Shown piece by piece: positions 14,556 through 23,787 of a stretch of DNA of 64,000 bases. Location: positions 1 to 64,000 of the forward strand of contig NZ_QXGH01000039.1 of assembly GCF_003515065.1 (NCBI RefSeq), given 5' to 3'. Origin of the DNA: Nocardioides immobilis. Its GTDB lineage: Bacteria > Actinomycetota > Actinomycetes > Propionibacteriales > Nocardioidaceae. The translations under genes and the position numbers were made by a program. The notes under the pieces are model-generated. The model was not told the DNA's origin. It worked only from the letters and a program-made list of their open reading frames with translations, and did no database searches. Position 1 is the stretch's first letter; every line of letters begins with the position of its first letter.

Positions 14556-16948
14556 ACGTCCAGCACCAACTTTTTCGAGAGTGAGCGGGAGACGCAGAGC
14601 ATGATCGTGTCGCCACGCTCGCGCTCCGACTTGGACAGGATCGAGTCACGGTGGTCGGGCGTGCCCTCGAGCACGTCGGCCTCGCAGGTGCCGCAGATGC
14701 CTTCCATGCAGGACCCGAGTACGTCGACACCGGCCCTCTCGACCGCGTCGAAGATCGAAGCGCCTTCGGGGACCGTCACGGTCACGCCCGAGCGCGAGCA
14801 CTCCACCTCGAACGAGTCGAGCGCGTCCTCGGACGCGACAACCTCCTTGGCCGCGAACCGCTCGAGGTGCAGGCTGCCTTCGGGCCACGACGCGCACCCC
14901 TCCTCGACCGCGTCAAGGAGCGCGCCAGGGCCGCAGCAGTAGACCAAGGTGTCCGGCTGCGGTGTCCCGAGCACCGATGCCAGGTCGAGCAGACCCTTCT
15001 CGTCCTGCGGCCAGACCGTCACCCGGTCGTTGCTCTCGAGCGTGTCGAGGAACGCCATCGACGCACGGGACCGACCGCCGTACAGCAGGCTCCACTCGGC
15101 ACCGCGAGCCTCAGCCGCCTCGATCATCGCAAGGATCGGGGTGATGCCGATGCCGCCGGCGATGAACTGGTAGCGCGGCGACGAGACGAGCGCGAAGTGG
15201 TTGCGCGGGCCTCGCACGCGGACAGTCGCACCTTCCGCCAGCTTCTCGTGGACGTACGCCGACCCGCCCCGGCTGTTCGGGTCGAGGAGGACCCCCACCT
15301 TCCACGACGACTCGTCGGCAGCGCTGCCGCACAGGGAGTACTGCCGCGTCAGCGACGAGTCGAGAACGAGATCGATGTGGGCGCCGGCGGTCCATGACGG
15401 AAGCGGTGCACCCGTTGGGTCGGCGAGAGTGAGCTCGACGATCCCCTCGGCCACCTCCCGCCGAGCCTCGACCCGCAGGTCGACCTCGCTCTCCGTGGTG
15501 CTCATGACCCAGCCCTCACGAGAACCGAGTCGCGCGGGCTTGGGAACGGCGGGCCGCCGGCGACTCTGCTCACCGATCGGCGTGAGCGTCACCATCATCT
15601 TGGTGTAGCCCCTGACGAAGTTCGACTGCAGGTACTCCGGCTCCCCCACGACCTCGATGTCCTCGAACCGCGCCAGCAGCTCCTCCCACAGGATCCGCAG
15701 CTGCATCTCGGCCAGACGGCTCCCCATGCAGCGGTGGACACCGATCCCGAACGAGAGGTGGTGGCGTGCGTTGGGACGGTCGATGACGAAGTCGTCGGGA
15801 TTCTCGAAGGTGCGCTCGTCACGGTTGGCTGACGCGTACCACATGACGACCTTGTCGCCCTTGCGGATGAACTGGCCGTTCAGAACGGTGTCCTGCGTGG
15901 CGATCCGGCGCATGTAGGCGAGCGGCGTCTGCCATCTGATGATCTCGTGGACGAGCTTTGGGACAAGGCCTGGGTCTGCCTTGAGGCGATCGAACTCGTC
16001 CGGGAACTGGTTGAGTGCGTACACGCCACCCGACATCGAGTTGCGGGTGGTGTCGTTGCCTCCCACGACGAGCAGGATGAGGTTGCCGAGGAACTCCATC
16101 GGCCTGTTGATGAGGTCCTTGGTGTCCTCAGACATCTGCATCAGGGTGATCAGGTCGTAGCCAGGCTTCTCGCCCGCGGCGAGGCGCGCGGCCTTGTCGT
16201 GCCAGAGAGCACTGAAGCTCTTCGCCATGTCGGCGATGCCTTTGTACATCTCGTCCATGTCGTTGGAGCCGCCGGTGGCCGCGGCACTGCCGGCCGCCAG
16301 GTCGGTCCAGTGCACGAGGTCGCGGCGCTGCTCGTAGGGGAAGTCGAGCAGGGTGGCGAGCATCCGCGAGGTCAGCTCGATGCTGACGTTGTCCACCCAG
16401 TCGAAGGGCTCATTGACCGGCAGGCCGTCGAGGACCTCCTGCACGCGCGAGCGGATCAGCGCCTCCATCTCCTCGAGGTTCTGCGGAGCGACGACCCCCT
16501 GGACCGCTCCGCGCTGCTGATCATGACGCGGCGGGTCCATGGCGATGAACATCTCGATGTCCAAGCCCTCCGGCGGGGTGCCGATGACGATCTGGGGCTC
16601 GGCGGAGAACCTCTCGAAGTCCTTGTCGACGGTCATGATGTCGTCGTACCGGGTCACCGACCAGTAGGGCCCGAAGGCGCTGTCCGCCCGGTAGTGCACG
16701 GGCGCTTCGTCCCGCAGTCGCTTGAAGTAGGACTGCCACTGTCCCTGGCCGTACAGGAACGGGTTGCTGAGGTCGATCTCGGTCAGCGCAATCTCATCGA
16801 CGTCGGGGATCCTCTCCTCGATGAAGACCGGTTGGCTGCCACCGAACACCATCTTCTTGGCCTTCTGGAACAGGTGCAGTCCCTGGACCTGCCGCTCCAT
16901 CGGGATCGTCGCCTGGGCCTTGTTGATGATCTGGTCGAGAACGCTCAT
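14552..16948 (-). CDS. CYP153-family P450 fused to phthalate-dioxygenase-type reductase
   Basis: A 798-residue self-sufficient monooxygenase. Residues 1-458 are CYP153-like, an alkane/fatty-acid omega-hydroxylase family: VVGGNDTTRNSMSGG I-helix, EIIR (335-338), RWQTPLAYMRR, FGIGVHRCMG with heme Cys407. A basic Pro/Arg-rich linker (459-481) leads to a reductase with RQYSL FMN site, GGIGITP nicotinamide site and a C-terminal 2Fe-2S ferredoxin (Cys747, 752, 755, 785), as in CYP116B P450RhF. Start ATG 16948 has GAGGAGG upstream. An internal ATG at 15505, with GTGAGGG before it, might also allow a separate reductase. About 270 bases upstream, shared with the divergent gene at 17218, are non-coding. 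Confidence 0.88.
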   Translation of the reverse strand: MSVLDQIINKAQATIPMERQVQGLHLFQKAKKMVFGGSQPVFIEERIPDVDEIALTEIDLSNPFLYGQGQWQSYFKRLRDEAPVHYRADSAFGPYWSVTRYDDIMTVDKDFERFSAEPQIVIGTPPEGLDIEMFIAMDPPRHDQQRGAVQGVVAPQNLEEMEALIRSRVQEVLDGLPVNEPFDWVDNVSIELTSRMLATLLDFPYEQRRDLVHWTDLAAGSAAATGGSNDMDEMYKGIADMAKSFSALWHDKAARLAAGEKPGYDLITLMQMSEDTKDLINRPMEFLGNLILLVVGGNDTTRNSMSGGVYALNQFPDEFDRLKADPGLVPKLVHEIIRWQTPLAYMRRIATQDTVLNGQFIRKGDKVVMWYASANRDERTFENPDDFVIDRPNARHHLSFGIGVHRCMGSRLAEMQLRILWEELLARFEDIEVVGEPEYLQSNFVRGYTKMMVTLTPIGEQSRRRPAVPKPARLGSREGWVMSTTESEVDLRVEARREVAEGIVELTLADPTGAPLPSWTAGAHIDLVLDSSLTRQYSLCGSAADESSWKVGVLLDPNSRGGSAYVHEKLAEGATVRVRGPRNHFALVSSPRYQFIAGGIGITPILAMIEAAEARGAEWSLLYGGRSRASMAFLDTLESNDRVTVWPQDEKGLLDLASVLGTPQPDTLVYCCGPGALLDAVEEGCASWPEGSLHLERFAAKEVVASEDALDSFEVECSRSGVTVTVPEGASIFDAVERAGVDVLGSCMEGICGTCEADVLEGTPDHRDSILSKSERERGDTIMLCVSRSLSKKLVLDV

Positions 16949-17217
16949 GGCCTTGACCTCCTCGCCGCTAGTTTCGTGTGGGACCCCGACCACTGCAACA
17001 AGGAAGGCAGCGGGTCAAGTCGCCGGTCGAGTCATCAGGCTCGCACCCCCGGGCGGCGGGACTCTCGTTCCTTTCGCACAACTCCCCTGGTCGGTCTTAT
17101 GCGACTCGCCAAGCCGGTCTTGCAATCGGGTTCAATCCGACCTCAGCTCTCGACGATGAAGACGAAAGCCGCGCGTGGCGCGATCCCGCGGAGCATCGAT
17201 GGTGCTAGACCGGTGGG

Positions 17218-17736
17218 GTGAGGGTCCCAGGATCGACGCTCGAGGACGTCGCGACGAGCGAGCCTCGTGATTCTGCGCTGTGGATCCGGCGTGGGTTCCT
17301 CCTCCTGCTGGCGACGTTCTTGGCGGTCGGCCTGTCCGGTGAGCTTGGCGTGCGAACGACGACGACGTCCGCGACCGGCGGAGGATACGACCTCTCCGTT
17401 CGGCACGCCGCGGTCGCGAGAGCGGGCCTCGACGTGCCGTGGCAGGTCACTGTGCGAAGCCCGGGCGGTTTCGACAAGACGCTGGTTCTCGCGGTGACGG
17501 GGAACTACTTCGACATCTTCGAGACCCAAGGATTCACTCCCGAGCCTGCCGCATGGACCCGCGACGGCACGACCGTCTACCTCACGTTCGACACCCCCGA
17601 CGCCGACACTTTTCGGCTCGACTACGACGCCTACATCCAACCCGCCAGCCAGCGTGGTCAGGACGGCACAGTCAGCGTCGTCGTCGGGGGCGTACCGGTG
17701 GTGACCGTCGAGTTCGAGACCAAGCTCTGGCCGTAG
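17218..17736 (+). CDS. Membrane-anchored hypothetical protein paired with a YetF-like protein
   Basis: A 172-residue protein with one N-terminal hydrophobic helix (about 24-40, FLLLLATFLAVGLSGELG) and an extracytoplasmic beta-rich domain (WQVTVRSPGGFDKTLVLAVT; VYLTFDTPDADTFRLDYDAY). I do not recognise the domain. It ends 12 bases before a DUF421/YetF gene and the two are surely co-transcribed; in actinomycetes this pairing recurs (family knowledge, moderate). GTG start at 17218. Confidence 0.7.
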   Translation: MRVPGSTLEDVATSEPRDSALWIRRGFLLLLATFLAVGLSGELGVRTTTTSATGGGYDLSVRHAAVARAGLDVPWQVTVRSPGGFDKTLVLAVTGNYFDIFETQGFTPEPAAWTRDGTTVYLTFDTPDADTFRLDYDAYIQPASQRGQDGTVSVVVGGVPVVTVEFETKLWP

Positions 17737-17748
17737 AGGGAGAACCAG

Positions 17749-18231
17749 ATGGAGATCGTGATCCGGGCAGGCGTCGTGTTCGTCTTCCTGTGGCTGGTGA
17801 CCAGGGCCGTCGGTCGGACGACGCTGGGCGAGCTGAGCACGTTCGAGCTGCTGCTCTACGTCACCATGGGCGACCTCGTCCAGCAGGGCGTCACCCAACA
17901 GGATTACTCCCTGACCGGCGCCGGGATCGCGGTCGGCACCTTCGCGCTGCTCACGGTCGGCCTGTCGTGGTTCCAGTGGCGGTTTCCCCGCGTGCGCCCG
18001 GTCGTGACCGGACGGCCGATGCTCGTCTTCCGTGACGGCGAGCCGATAGAGGCGGCGATGAAGTCCCAGCGTCTGGCGATGGCCGATCTTCTCGTGTCCG
18101 CGCGAAAGCAAGGCATCCGCAGCACTGCCGACATCGAGTACGCCGTCCTCGAGGCAGATGGCCAGCTCTCGATCTTCAGCCGCGAAGGCGGCTCGGACGG
18201 CGCGCCCGCCAAGCCGCCGACCGCAGAGTGA
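17749..18231 (+). CDS. DUF421/YetF-family membrane protein
   Basis: A 160-residue YetF-type protein: two or three N-terminal transmembrane helices (VIRAGVVFVFLWLVTRAVGR; LTGAGIAVGTFALLTVGLSW) with the conserved GRTTLGELSTFELLLYVTMG, then a cytoplasmic domain with RPMLVFRDGEPIEAAMKSQR and LLVSARKQGIRSTADIEYAV. Function of the family is unsettled; spore-membrane relatives exist in Bacillus. Short acidic tail. Coupled to the gene before it. Confidence 0.85.
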   Translation: MEIVIRAGVVFVFLWLVTRAVGRTTLGELSTFELLLYVTMGDLVQQGVTQQDYSLTGAGIAVGTFALLTVGLSWFQWRFPRVRPVVTGRPMLVFRDGEPIEAAMKSQRLAMADLLVSARKQGIRSTADIEYAVLEADGQLSIFSREGGSDGAPAKPPTAE

Positions 18232-18319
18232 CCCCACGTGACCCAAGATGCCGACAATCCTGCGTTCGCGCCGTCGCGCGGGGGGTGGTGGCCGCGGGCG
18301 TCGTGCCTACGCTGAGGGG

Positions 18320-19645
18320 ATGGGCAGCGATGAGGCGACGAGGCGGCAGCAGGTCATCGACGTACTCACCCAGGCGTTCGACGACCTCCTGCGCACCGAC
18401 CCGCGTGGCTTCCGGACCAAGTTCCGCAAGATGGCGGCCGATCCGTTCGCGTTCTACCGGGGTTCGGCGTGCCTGTTCTACGCCGACATGGCCGAGGTCG
18501 AGGACCGCTGGGCCGACGACCGGACGTCGCGCGTGTGGATCCATGGCGACCTCCACGCCGAGAACTTCGGCACCTACATGAACGCCGCGGGCCTCCTCGT
18601 CTTCGACGTCAACGACTTCGACGAGGCCTACCTCGGCCACTTCTCCTGGGACCTGCGCCGCTTCGTCGCGAGCCTCGCCCTGATGGGCTGGCAGAAGGCG
18701 TTGCCGGAGGACGACGTACGCAGCCTCGCCGCGCGTTTCCTTCACGCCTACGTCGACCAGGTCAGGAGGTACGACGAGACCGAGGACGACCTCGACGAGT
18801 TCGCCCTGCGGCTCGACAACACCGAGGGCGCCGTGCACGACGTGCTGCAGGCCGCGCGTGCGCTCACCCGCATCGGGCTGCTGGAGTCCATGACGGTGGT
18901 GGCGGACCGCCAACGTCGCTTCGTCGACGGACCCACCGCCCGGCACCTCAACGCGTCCGAGCGCTCCATGGTGCTGGCCGCGTTCGACCGCTACCTGGAG
19001 ACGATCCCGGAGTCGAAGCGGTCGGGACGCCAGGTGTTCTACGACGTCAAGGACGTCGTCGCGAGCACCGGGTTCGGCATCGGCAGCGCGGGCCTGCCGG
19101 CCTACAACGTGCTCATCGAGGGGTACAACCAGGCGCTCGAGAACGACATCGTGCTCAGCATGAAGCAGGGCAACCGACCCGCGGTGAGCCAGGTCGTGAC
19201 GGACAAGCGGATCGGCGACTTCTTCGAGCACGACGGCCACCGCACGGTCGTGAGCCAGCGGGCGCTCCAGGTGCACACCGACCAGTTCCTCGGCTGGACC
19301 ACCATCGACGGCACCGGGTTCGTCGTGGCCGAGCTGTCTCCGTACGAGGCCGACCTCGACTGGAGCGAGATCACCGAGCCTGACGAGATGGCACCTCTGC
19401 TCGAGGACCTCGGACGTGCGACGGCCAAGGTGCACTGCGCCTCCGACGAGGACAGCGACGAGGAGCTCGTCGAGTTCCAGACCGAGGAGGCCATCCTTGC
19501 CGTCATCGGCGACCAGGAGCAGGACTTCGTCGACGACCTGGTCGAGTTCGCCATGGCGTACGCCGGCACCGCCCGCCGCGACCACGCGCTCTTCGTCGAT
19601 GCCTTCCGCGCCGGTGAGATCGCCGGCCTGTCCGCGATCCAGTAG
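18320..19645 (+). CDS. DUF2252 protein (kinase-like fold)
   Basis: A DUF2252 protein of 441 residues from ATG 18320. Conserved marks of the family are RKMAADPFAFYRGSACLFYA, WIHGDLHAENFG (aminoglycoside-kinase-like HGDLHxxN catalytic loop) and VFDVNDFDEAYLGHFSWDLR (DxND metal-binding). A longer frame begins at 18248 but its first 24 residues are Arg/Gly-rich and unlike the family; the GAGGGG directly before ATG leaves the start uncertain. Substrate unknown; possibly a small-molecule kinase. Confidence 0.8.
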   Translation: MGSDEATRRQQVIDVLTQAFDDLLRTDPRGFRTKFRKMAADPFAFYRGSACLFYADMAEVEDRWADDRTSRVWIHGDLHAENFGTYMNAAGLLVFDVNDFDEAYLGHFSWDLRRFVASLALMGWQKALPEDDVRSLAARFLHAYVDQVRRYDETEDDLDEFALRLDNTEGAVHDVLQAARALTRIGLLESMTVVADRQRRFVDGPTARHLNASERSMVLAAFDRYLETIPESKRSGRQVFYDVKDVVASTGFGIGSAGLPAYNVLIEGYNQALENDIVLSMKQGNRPAVSQVVTDKRIGDFFEHDGHRTVVSQRALQVHTDQFLGWTTIDGTGFVVAELSPYEADLDWSEITEPDEMAPLLEDLGRATAKVHCASDEDSDEELVEFQTEEAILAVIGDQEQDFVDDLVEFAMAYAGTARRDHALFVDAFRAGEIAGLSAIQ

Positions 19646-19735
19646 TACGCACCCCTCGACGGGCCGACGGACGAAGACCTCGCGGGCCTGTGAGCGGAAG
19701 CACGCCGTCGCTGTCTTGAGCTAGCACGCTGCGAG

Positions 19736-19756
19736 GTGCTGCCCTTGTAGCAGCAC
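19736..19756 (+). other. Short hairpin ahead of the small helical protein gene
   Basis: GTGCTGC (19736-19742) and GCAGCAC (19750-19756) form a perfect 7-bp stem with a 7-base loop. There is no T-run, so a factor-independent terminator is unlikely; it may structure the 5' leader of the gene at 19778, whose ribosome site (AGGAGC) is just downstream. Confidence 0.3.
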
Positions 19757-19777
19757 ATCCAGCACCAGGAGCCAGCC

Positions 19778-20029
19778 ATGCCAGACGTTTCCGACCTCAC
19801 CAACAAGGGCCACGACTTCGTCGCCAAGGCCGTGGGCGCAGCCGATGCCGTCGTCGGCGTCGCGCGCGACGCGGTCCGCGACAAGGCTCCCGGCTTCGAG
19901 AGGATGGCCGATCTCGTGCCCGACCCGAGCGACGTCGTCGACCAGGTCACCGCGACCGCCAACGAGCTGCTCGGCCTCGCGCAGGACGTCCAGAAGAAGG
20001 TCGTCGCCGCGCTCACCGCCAACGCCTGA
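19778..20029 (+). CDS. Small amphipathic helical protein (phasin-like?)
   Basis: An 83-residue, almost wholly alpha-helical protein with repeated Ala/Val/Asp heptads (VAKAVGAADAVVGVARDAVR; VDQVTATANELLGLAQDVQK). Clear ribosome site AGGAGCCAGCC before ATG 19778. The composition resembles short phasins or heparin-binding-haemagglutinin-like proteins, but similarity in composition is not proof. Standalone gene between DUF2252 and the exonuclease. Confidence 0.65.
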   Translation: MPDVSDLTNKGHDFVAKAVGAADAVVGVARDAVRDKAPGFERMADLVPDPSDVVDQVTATANELLGLAQDVQKKVVAALTANA

Positions 20030-20063
20030 CCACCAGCCATCGGGCCGGAGCGGGGGCCCTACG

Positions 20064-21086
20064 ATGGCGCCGATCGCCATGCCGACCTCCGCTGCCCCCG
20101 ACCGCAAGCTGCTGCTGGTCGTCGACGCGCCTTCGCTGCTCCACCGCAGTCACCACGCCCGGGCCCACACCAGGATCACGGACCGGTCCGGACGACCGGC
20201 GTGGGCACTGCACGGCATGGTGCGCCAGATCATCGAGGCGATCGACAGCTTCGCGCCTGACGCGGTCATCTTCGGCCTGGACGACCGGACGGCGTCCGAG
20301 CGTCGGGACCTCTATCCCGACTACAAGGCCGGCCGGGCGGAGAAGCACCCCGAGCTGATCGACCAGCTCGAGCGCGCCGGCGCGCTGCTCGACGCCCTCG
20401 GCTTCGCCACCCTCACTCCCCCGGGCTTGGAGGCCGACGACGTCAACGCCTCCGGCGCGACCTGGGCCGAGCGCAACGACTGGAACTGCATCATCATCAC
20501 CTCCGACCGTGACGCGTTCGCGCACATCAGCGACCACACCCAGGTGCTCCGCCTGATCGACGGCGGCCTCCACGGCTCACCCCTGCTCAACCCGAAGCGC
20601 CTGCACGCGATGTACGGCGTCGCGGCCGACCGCTACCTCGAGTACGCCGCGTTGCGCGGCGATGCGAGCGACAACCTGCCCGGCGTGCCGGGCATCGGCG
20701 AGAAGACCGCTGCCCTGCTCCTCGAGCACGCCGGCTCCATGCAGACCGTCTGGGCAGACATCGACCACAACGAGGGACGCGCGCTCGTCGCCGCCCTCGA
20801 CTCCTGGGCAGAGGAGACCGGCGGCCGCAAGATGGGCTCGACCGTCGTACGACGACTGTCCGCGCCCGACGCGCGCGAGCGCTACGACTTCAACGTCCGC
20901 ATCATGTCCGGCCGCGACGACCTCGACCTCGGCCTCACCCCTGACGTGCCCGGCACCCCGGGCCTCCTCCCCCTCGACATCGCCCGGGTCACGCAGGTCG
21001 TCGGCTTCCTCAACGTCCGGGCGACCACCGACCTCGCGGTCCGGGTCCTGAGCAACACCGACCCCGCGTCCTTCTCGCGACTCTGA
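20064..21086 (+). CDS. 5'-3' exonuclease (FEN family, Pol I N-domain-like)
   Basis: A 340-residue standalone flap-endonuclease-type nuclease resembling the N-terminal domain of DNA polymerase I. Metal ligands appear in LLLVVDAPSLLHRSHHA, FGLDDRTASERRDLYPDYKA, LEADDVNA and IITSDRDAFAHI; a helix-hairpin-helix GVPGIGEKTAALLLEHAGS follows. The Gly of the usual EADD-(V/I)-x-(A/G/T) loop is varied but acidic residues are present. Probably removes RNA primers or repairs flaps. ATG 20064 chosen as the first in frame with family similarity; ATG 20079 is possible. Confidence 0.85.
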   Translation: MAPIAMPTSAAPDRKLLLVVDAPSLLHRSHHARAHTRITDRSGRPAWALHGMVRQIIEAIDSFAPDAVIFGLDDRTASERRDLYPDYKAGRAEKHPELIDQLERAGALLDALGFATLTPPGLEADDVNASGATWAERNDWNCIIITSDRDAFAHISDHTQVLRLIDGGLHGSPLLNPKRLHAMYGVAADRYLEYAALRGDASDNLPGVPGIGEKTAALLLEHAGSMQTVWADIDHNEGRALVAALDSWAEETGGRKMGSTVVRRLSAPDARERYDFNVRIMSGRDDLDLGLTPDVPGTPGLLPLDIARVTQVVGFLNVRATTDLAVRVLSNTDPASFSRL

Positions 21087-21158
21087 CCACAGGGCCCCGT
21101 CATCAGGCGTACCTTCGAAACGGAGGCGGGAGCCGAGCAGTCCGAAAGGGGAAGCACG

Positions 21159-21515
21159 ATGACGTCAGCGACGCAGAGCATGGATTCACCTCACGAGACG
21201 CGGCCGTTCCGGGCCCACGGTCACATGGACGTCGTCACCCTCGGCGACTTCACCCTGGGTCGGGGAGTCTTCGAGCCGGGCTGGCGCTGGTCCGAGGACG
21301 TCAAGCCGATCGCAGGGACCGACTCCTGCCAGGTCCGCCACACCGGCTTCTGCGTGTCCGGGCAGATGACGATCCGCTTCGACGACGGCGAGGAAGTGAC
21401 CGTCGGTCCTGGCGACGTGATGGTCGCCGAGCCCGGTCACGACGCCTGGGTCGTCGGCGACGAGCCGTGCGTGCTCCTCGACACCGGCGTGGCTGCCTAC
21501 GCGAAGCCGGCCTGA
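21159..21515 (+). CDS. Cupin-domain protein
   Basis: A 118-residue single cupin: FEPGWRWSEDVKPIAGTDSC, HTGFCVSGQMTIRFDDGEEV and VGPGDVMVAEPGHDAWVVGD trace the two beta-barrel motifs. The first motif has H-T/S-type residues rather than a full HxH…E…H set, so metal binding is uncertain. GAAAGGGGAAGC precedes ATG 21159. Function unknown. Confidence 0.8.
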   Translation: MTSATQSMDSPHETRPFRAHGHMDVVTLGDFTLGRGVFEPGWRWSEDVKPIAGTDSCQVRHTGFCVSGQMTIRFDDGEEVTVGPGDVMVAEPGHDAWVVGDEPCVLLDTGVAAYAKPA

Positions 21516-21565
21516 CCGCGAGGGCGGGTTTCCCCGCCGGGGCGCGCTGCCCGTACGGTTGCGGC

Positions 21566-22759
21566 GTGAAGGCTCTGCTCCTCGAGAACATCCACCCGGC
21601 GGCCGTCGAGATCCTCGAAGGTCGTGGCTATCAGGTCGACCTGCGCGCTGGGTCGTTGTCCGAGGACGAGCTGATCGAGGCACTCGACAGCGTCAGCCTG
21701 GTGGGGATCAGGTCCAACACCAACGTGACCGAGCGCGTCCTGGAGTCGGCGGCCGGCCTGGAGGCGATCGGGTGCTTCTGCATCGGCACCAACCAGGTCG
21801 ACCTGGCTGCGGCTGCTGCGCGCGGCGTCCCGGTGTTCAACGCGCCGTACTCCAACACGCGTAGCGTCGTGGAGCTCGTGATCGCCGAGATCATCGCGCT
21901 GGCACGGCGGCTTCCGGAGAAGACCCAGCGGATGCACGACGGCGTGTGGGACAAGTCGGCCAAGGGCAGCCACGAGGTGCGCGGCCGTACGCTCGGGATC
22001 GTCGGCTACGGCAACATCGGCACCCAGCTGTCGACGGTCGCCGAGGCGCTCGGGATGGACGTCGTCTTCTACGACACCGCGGACCGACCCGCGCACGGGA
22101 CCGCCCGCCGCCTGCGGACGCTGAAGGAGCTGCTCACCACGTCCGACGTCGTGAGCCTGCACGTCGACGGCCGCCCGGGCAACGCAGGGTTCTTCGGTGC
22201 CGAGGAGTTCGGCGCGATGAAGTCGCGGTCCATGTTCATCAACGCGTCGCGCGGGATGGTCGTCGACTACGACTCCCTGCGCGACCATCTCCTGTCCGGG
22301 CACATCGCCGGAGCGGCCATCGACGTCTTCCCGGCCGAGCCGAAGGCGCAGGGCGACCCGTTCGAGTCGGCGCTGCGCGGGCTCGACAACGTCATCCTGA
22401 CGCCCCACATCGGCGGCTCGACGCAGGAGGCGCAGGAGGAGATCGGCTGGTTCGTGGCCGAGAAGCTCGCGCGCTTCGCCCTCGAAGGGAGCACGGCGTT
22501 GTCGGTCAACGTGCCCGCGGTCCTCCCGCAGCCGTTGACGCCCGGCCACCGACTCGGCCTCCTCCACCACAACGTCCCGGGCGTGCTGGCCGAGCTCAAC
22601 GCCGCGTTCGCCGCCGCGGGCGACAACGTGATCGACCAGCACCTCTCGACGAAGGACCAGCTCGGCTACGTCGTCGCTGACACGTCCGACCCGCTGTCCG
22701 CCGCGGCCGTCGAGCAGCTGCGCGGCGCCGAGTACTGCATCTGGGCGCGCACCTGGTAG
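21566..22759 (+). CDS. serA: D-3-phosphoglycerate dehydrogenase (E. coli-type SerA)
   Basis: A 397-residue NAD-dependent dehydrogenase catalysing the first step of serine synthesis. GIVGYGNIGTQLSTVAEALG is the Rossmann turn; FCIGTNQVDL, NTRSVVELVIAEIIALAR, INASRGMVVDY, and PHIGGSTQEAQEEIG (catalytic His) match the short E. coli-type enzyme. A C-terminal ACT domain (HNVPGVLAELNAAFAAAGDN) allows serine feedback. GTG 21566 chosen because the upstream frame overlaps the cupin gene. Isolated from other ser genes. Confidence 0.88.
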   Translation: MKALLLENIHPAAVEILEGRGYQVDLRAGSLSEDELIEALDSVSLVGIRSNTNVTERVLESAAGLEAIGCFCIGTNQVDLAAAAARGVPVFNAPYSNTRSVVELVIAEIIALARRLPEKTQRMHDGVWDKSAKGSHEVRGRTLGIVGYGNIGTQLSTVAEALGMDVVFYDTADRPAHGTARRLRTLKELLTTSDVVSLHVDGRPGNAGFFGAEEFGAMKSRSMFINASRGMVVDYDSLRDHLLSGHIAGAAIDVFPAEPKAQGDPFESALRGLDNVILTPHIGGSTQEAQEEIGWFVAEKLARFALEGSTALSVNVPAVLPQPLTPGHRLGLLHHNVPGVLAELNAAFAAAGDNVIDQHLSTKDQLGYVVADTSDPLSAAAVEQLRGAEYCIWARTW

Positions 22760-22777
22760 TCGCCTCGGCGGGCGGGC

Positions 22778-23731
22778 TCAGCCGCCGTACGGGTTGCGGG
22801 TGTAGGTCAGGCTGAACGTGCCGGTGCCGTCGAAGTACTGGTGCACCAGGTACGCCGGGTCGGTCGCCATGATCCCCGCCTGCAGGTCGCTGCCATCGTT
22901 GCCGTCGTCCCACCTCCACGGGGCGTTGGCGGCGTTGTCCTTGTAGTTGTCGCCGCGGAACGTGCCGTACGACGCGAAGGTGGCCGTGTCGTTGCGGTGC
23001 GACCAGAGACCACCGGTCGTGAAGATGCTGGTCAGTGCGTAGGCCACGGTGCGGTCGTTGCCCGAGGCGGGAACCTCGCCGGCCGCGGCCGACGTCGGCT
23101 GGTAGATGACACCGTCCCCACCGGGAGGAGCCGCACCGTCCCAGCGCTTGAGGCCGTGGCCCTTGGCCTCCTGGAACGTCGAGGGGTGCGCGGCGCCGCT
23201 CCACGTCTCGGTCAGCAGGGTGCCGTCCACCGTCTCCCGACCGGAGACGAACGACGAGCCCGCCGGCACGTAGGAGTAGAAGTCCGAGTGCGCGACCGTG
23301 ATCGCGGCCTCGAGCTTGCCGTAGGTCGTGCCGTTCTTGCGCACGGTGAGCAGCACGCCCTCGAGGTCGTTCTCGTGGCAGTTCAGGTTCGAGCAGGTCT
23401 CCGACCAGTCCCGCGGGTGGTAGAAGGCGTAGATCAGGAACCAGTGGGTCGACGTCTCCGCGACCGAGTAGTACGCGTTGCCGGTCAGCCGCGACAGCGA
23501 AGCGGGCTGGGCCTCCCAGTTGTCGTTCATCGTCCACTCGCCGTCGAAGTTGATCCTCGTGAGGTAGTCGGCGTCGTAGTCGGAGCTGTCCGTGTCCTGG
23601 TGGTGGATCGGCGCCCAGCGCAGGGCGAGCTCTGCGTCGGTCACGGCGTACGCCGGAGCGGGGACGGCGGCGAGGCCGGTGCTGAGCAGTGCGGCGGCGG
23701 CGAGGGACACAGCGGAGCGGGCGAGCTTCAC
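22778..23731 (-). CDS. Secreted protein, Vps62-like region
   Basis: A 317-residue exported protein. Signal peptide at residues 1-29: basic start, VSLAAAALLSTGLAAV core, PAPAYA cleavage site. The mature part has LRWAPIHHQDTDSSDYDADY, THWFLIYAFYHPRDWSE and CHENDLEGVLLTVRKNG, reminiscent of Vps62-type domains (H-x-N-D-x-E-G-V), though I would not rely on the family. GTG 23731 gives the clean signal sequence; the open frame upstream is rejected because it overlaps the next gene out of phase. Function unknown. Confidence 0.7.
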   Translation of the reverse strand: MKLARSAVSLAAAALLSTGLAAVPAPAYAVTDAELALRWAPIHHQDTDSSDYDADYLTRINFDGEWTMNDNWEAQPASLSRLTGNAYYSVAETSTHWFLIYAFYHPRDWSETCSNLNCHENDLEGVLLTVRKNGTTYGKLEAAITVAHSDFYSYVPAGSSFVSGRETVDGTLLTETWSGAAHPSTFQEAKGHGLKRWDGAAPPGGDGVIYQPTSAAAGEVPASGNDRTVAYALTSIFTTGGLWSHRNDTATFASYGTFRGDNYKDNAANAPWRWDDGNDGSDLQAGIMATDPAYLVHQYFDGTGTFSLTYTRNPYGG

Positions 23732-23787
23732 GGGAACGACGGTCGCACAACCCGAACCGCAGCGCCACCGACTCTGCTCGCGCCGGC

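Noticed and set aside
15505..16948. P450 and reductase annotated as two genes
   Set aside because: The frame is open across the junction and the linker is of suitable length; the internal start is noted in the fusion entry instead.
16949..17217. A promoter TTGCAA…CATAAG for the CYP153 operon
   Set aside because: A weak match with an 18-base gap exists on the minus strand, but many similar pairs would occur by chance, so it is not listed as a feature.
19736..19756. The short hairpin as a factor-independent terminator
   Set aside because: The stem is only 7 bp and lacks a T-run.
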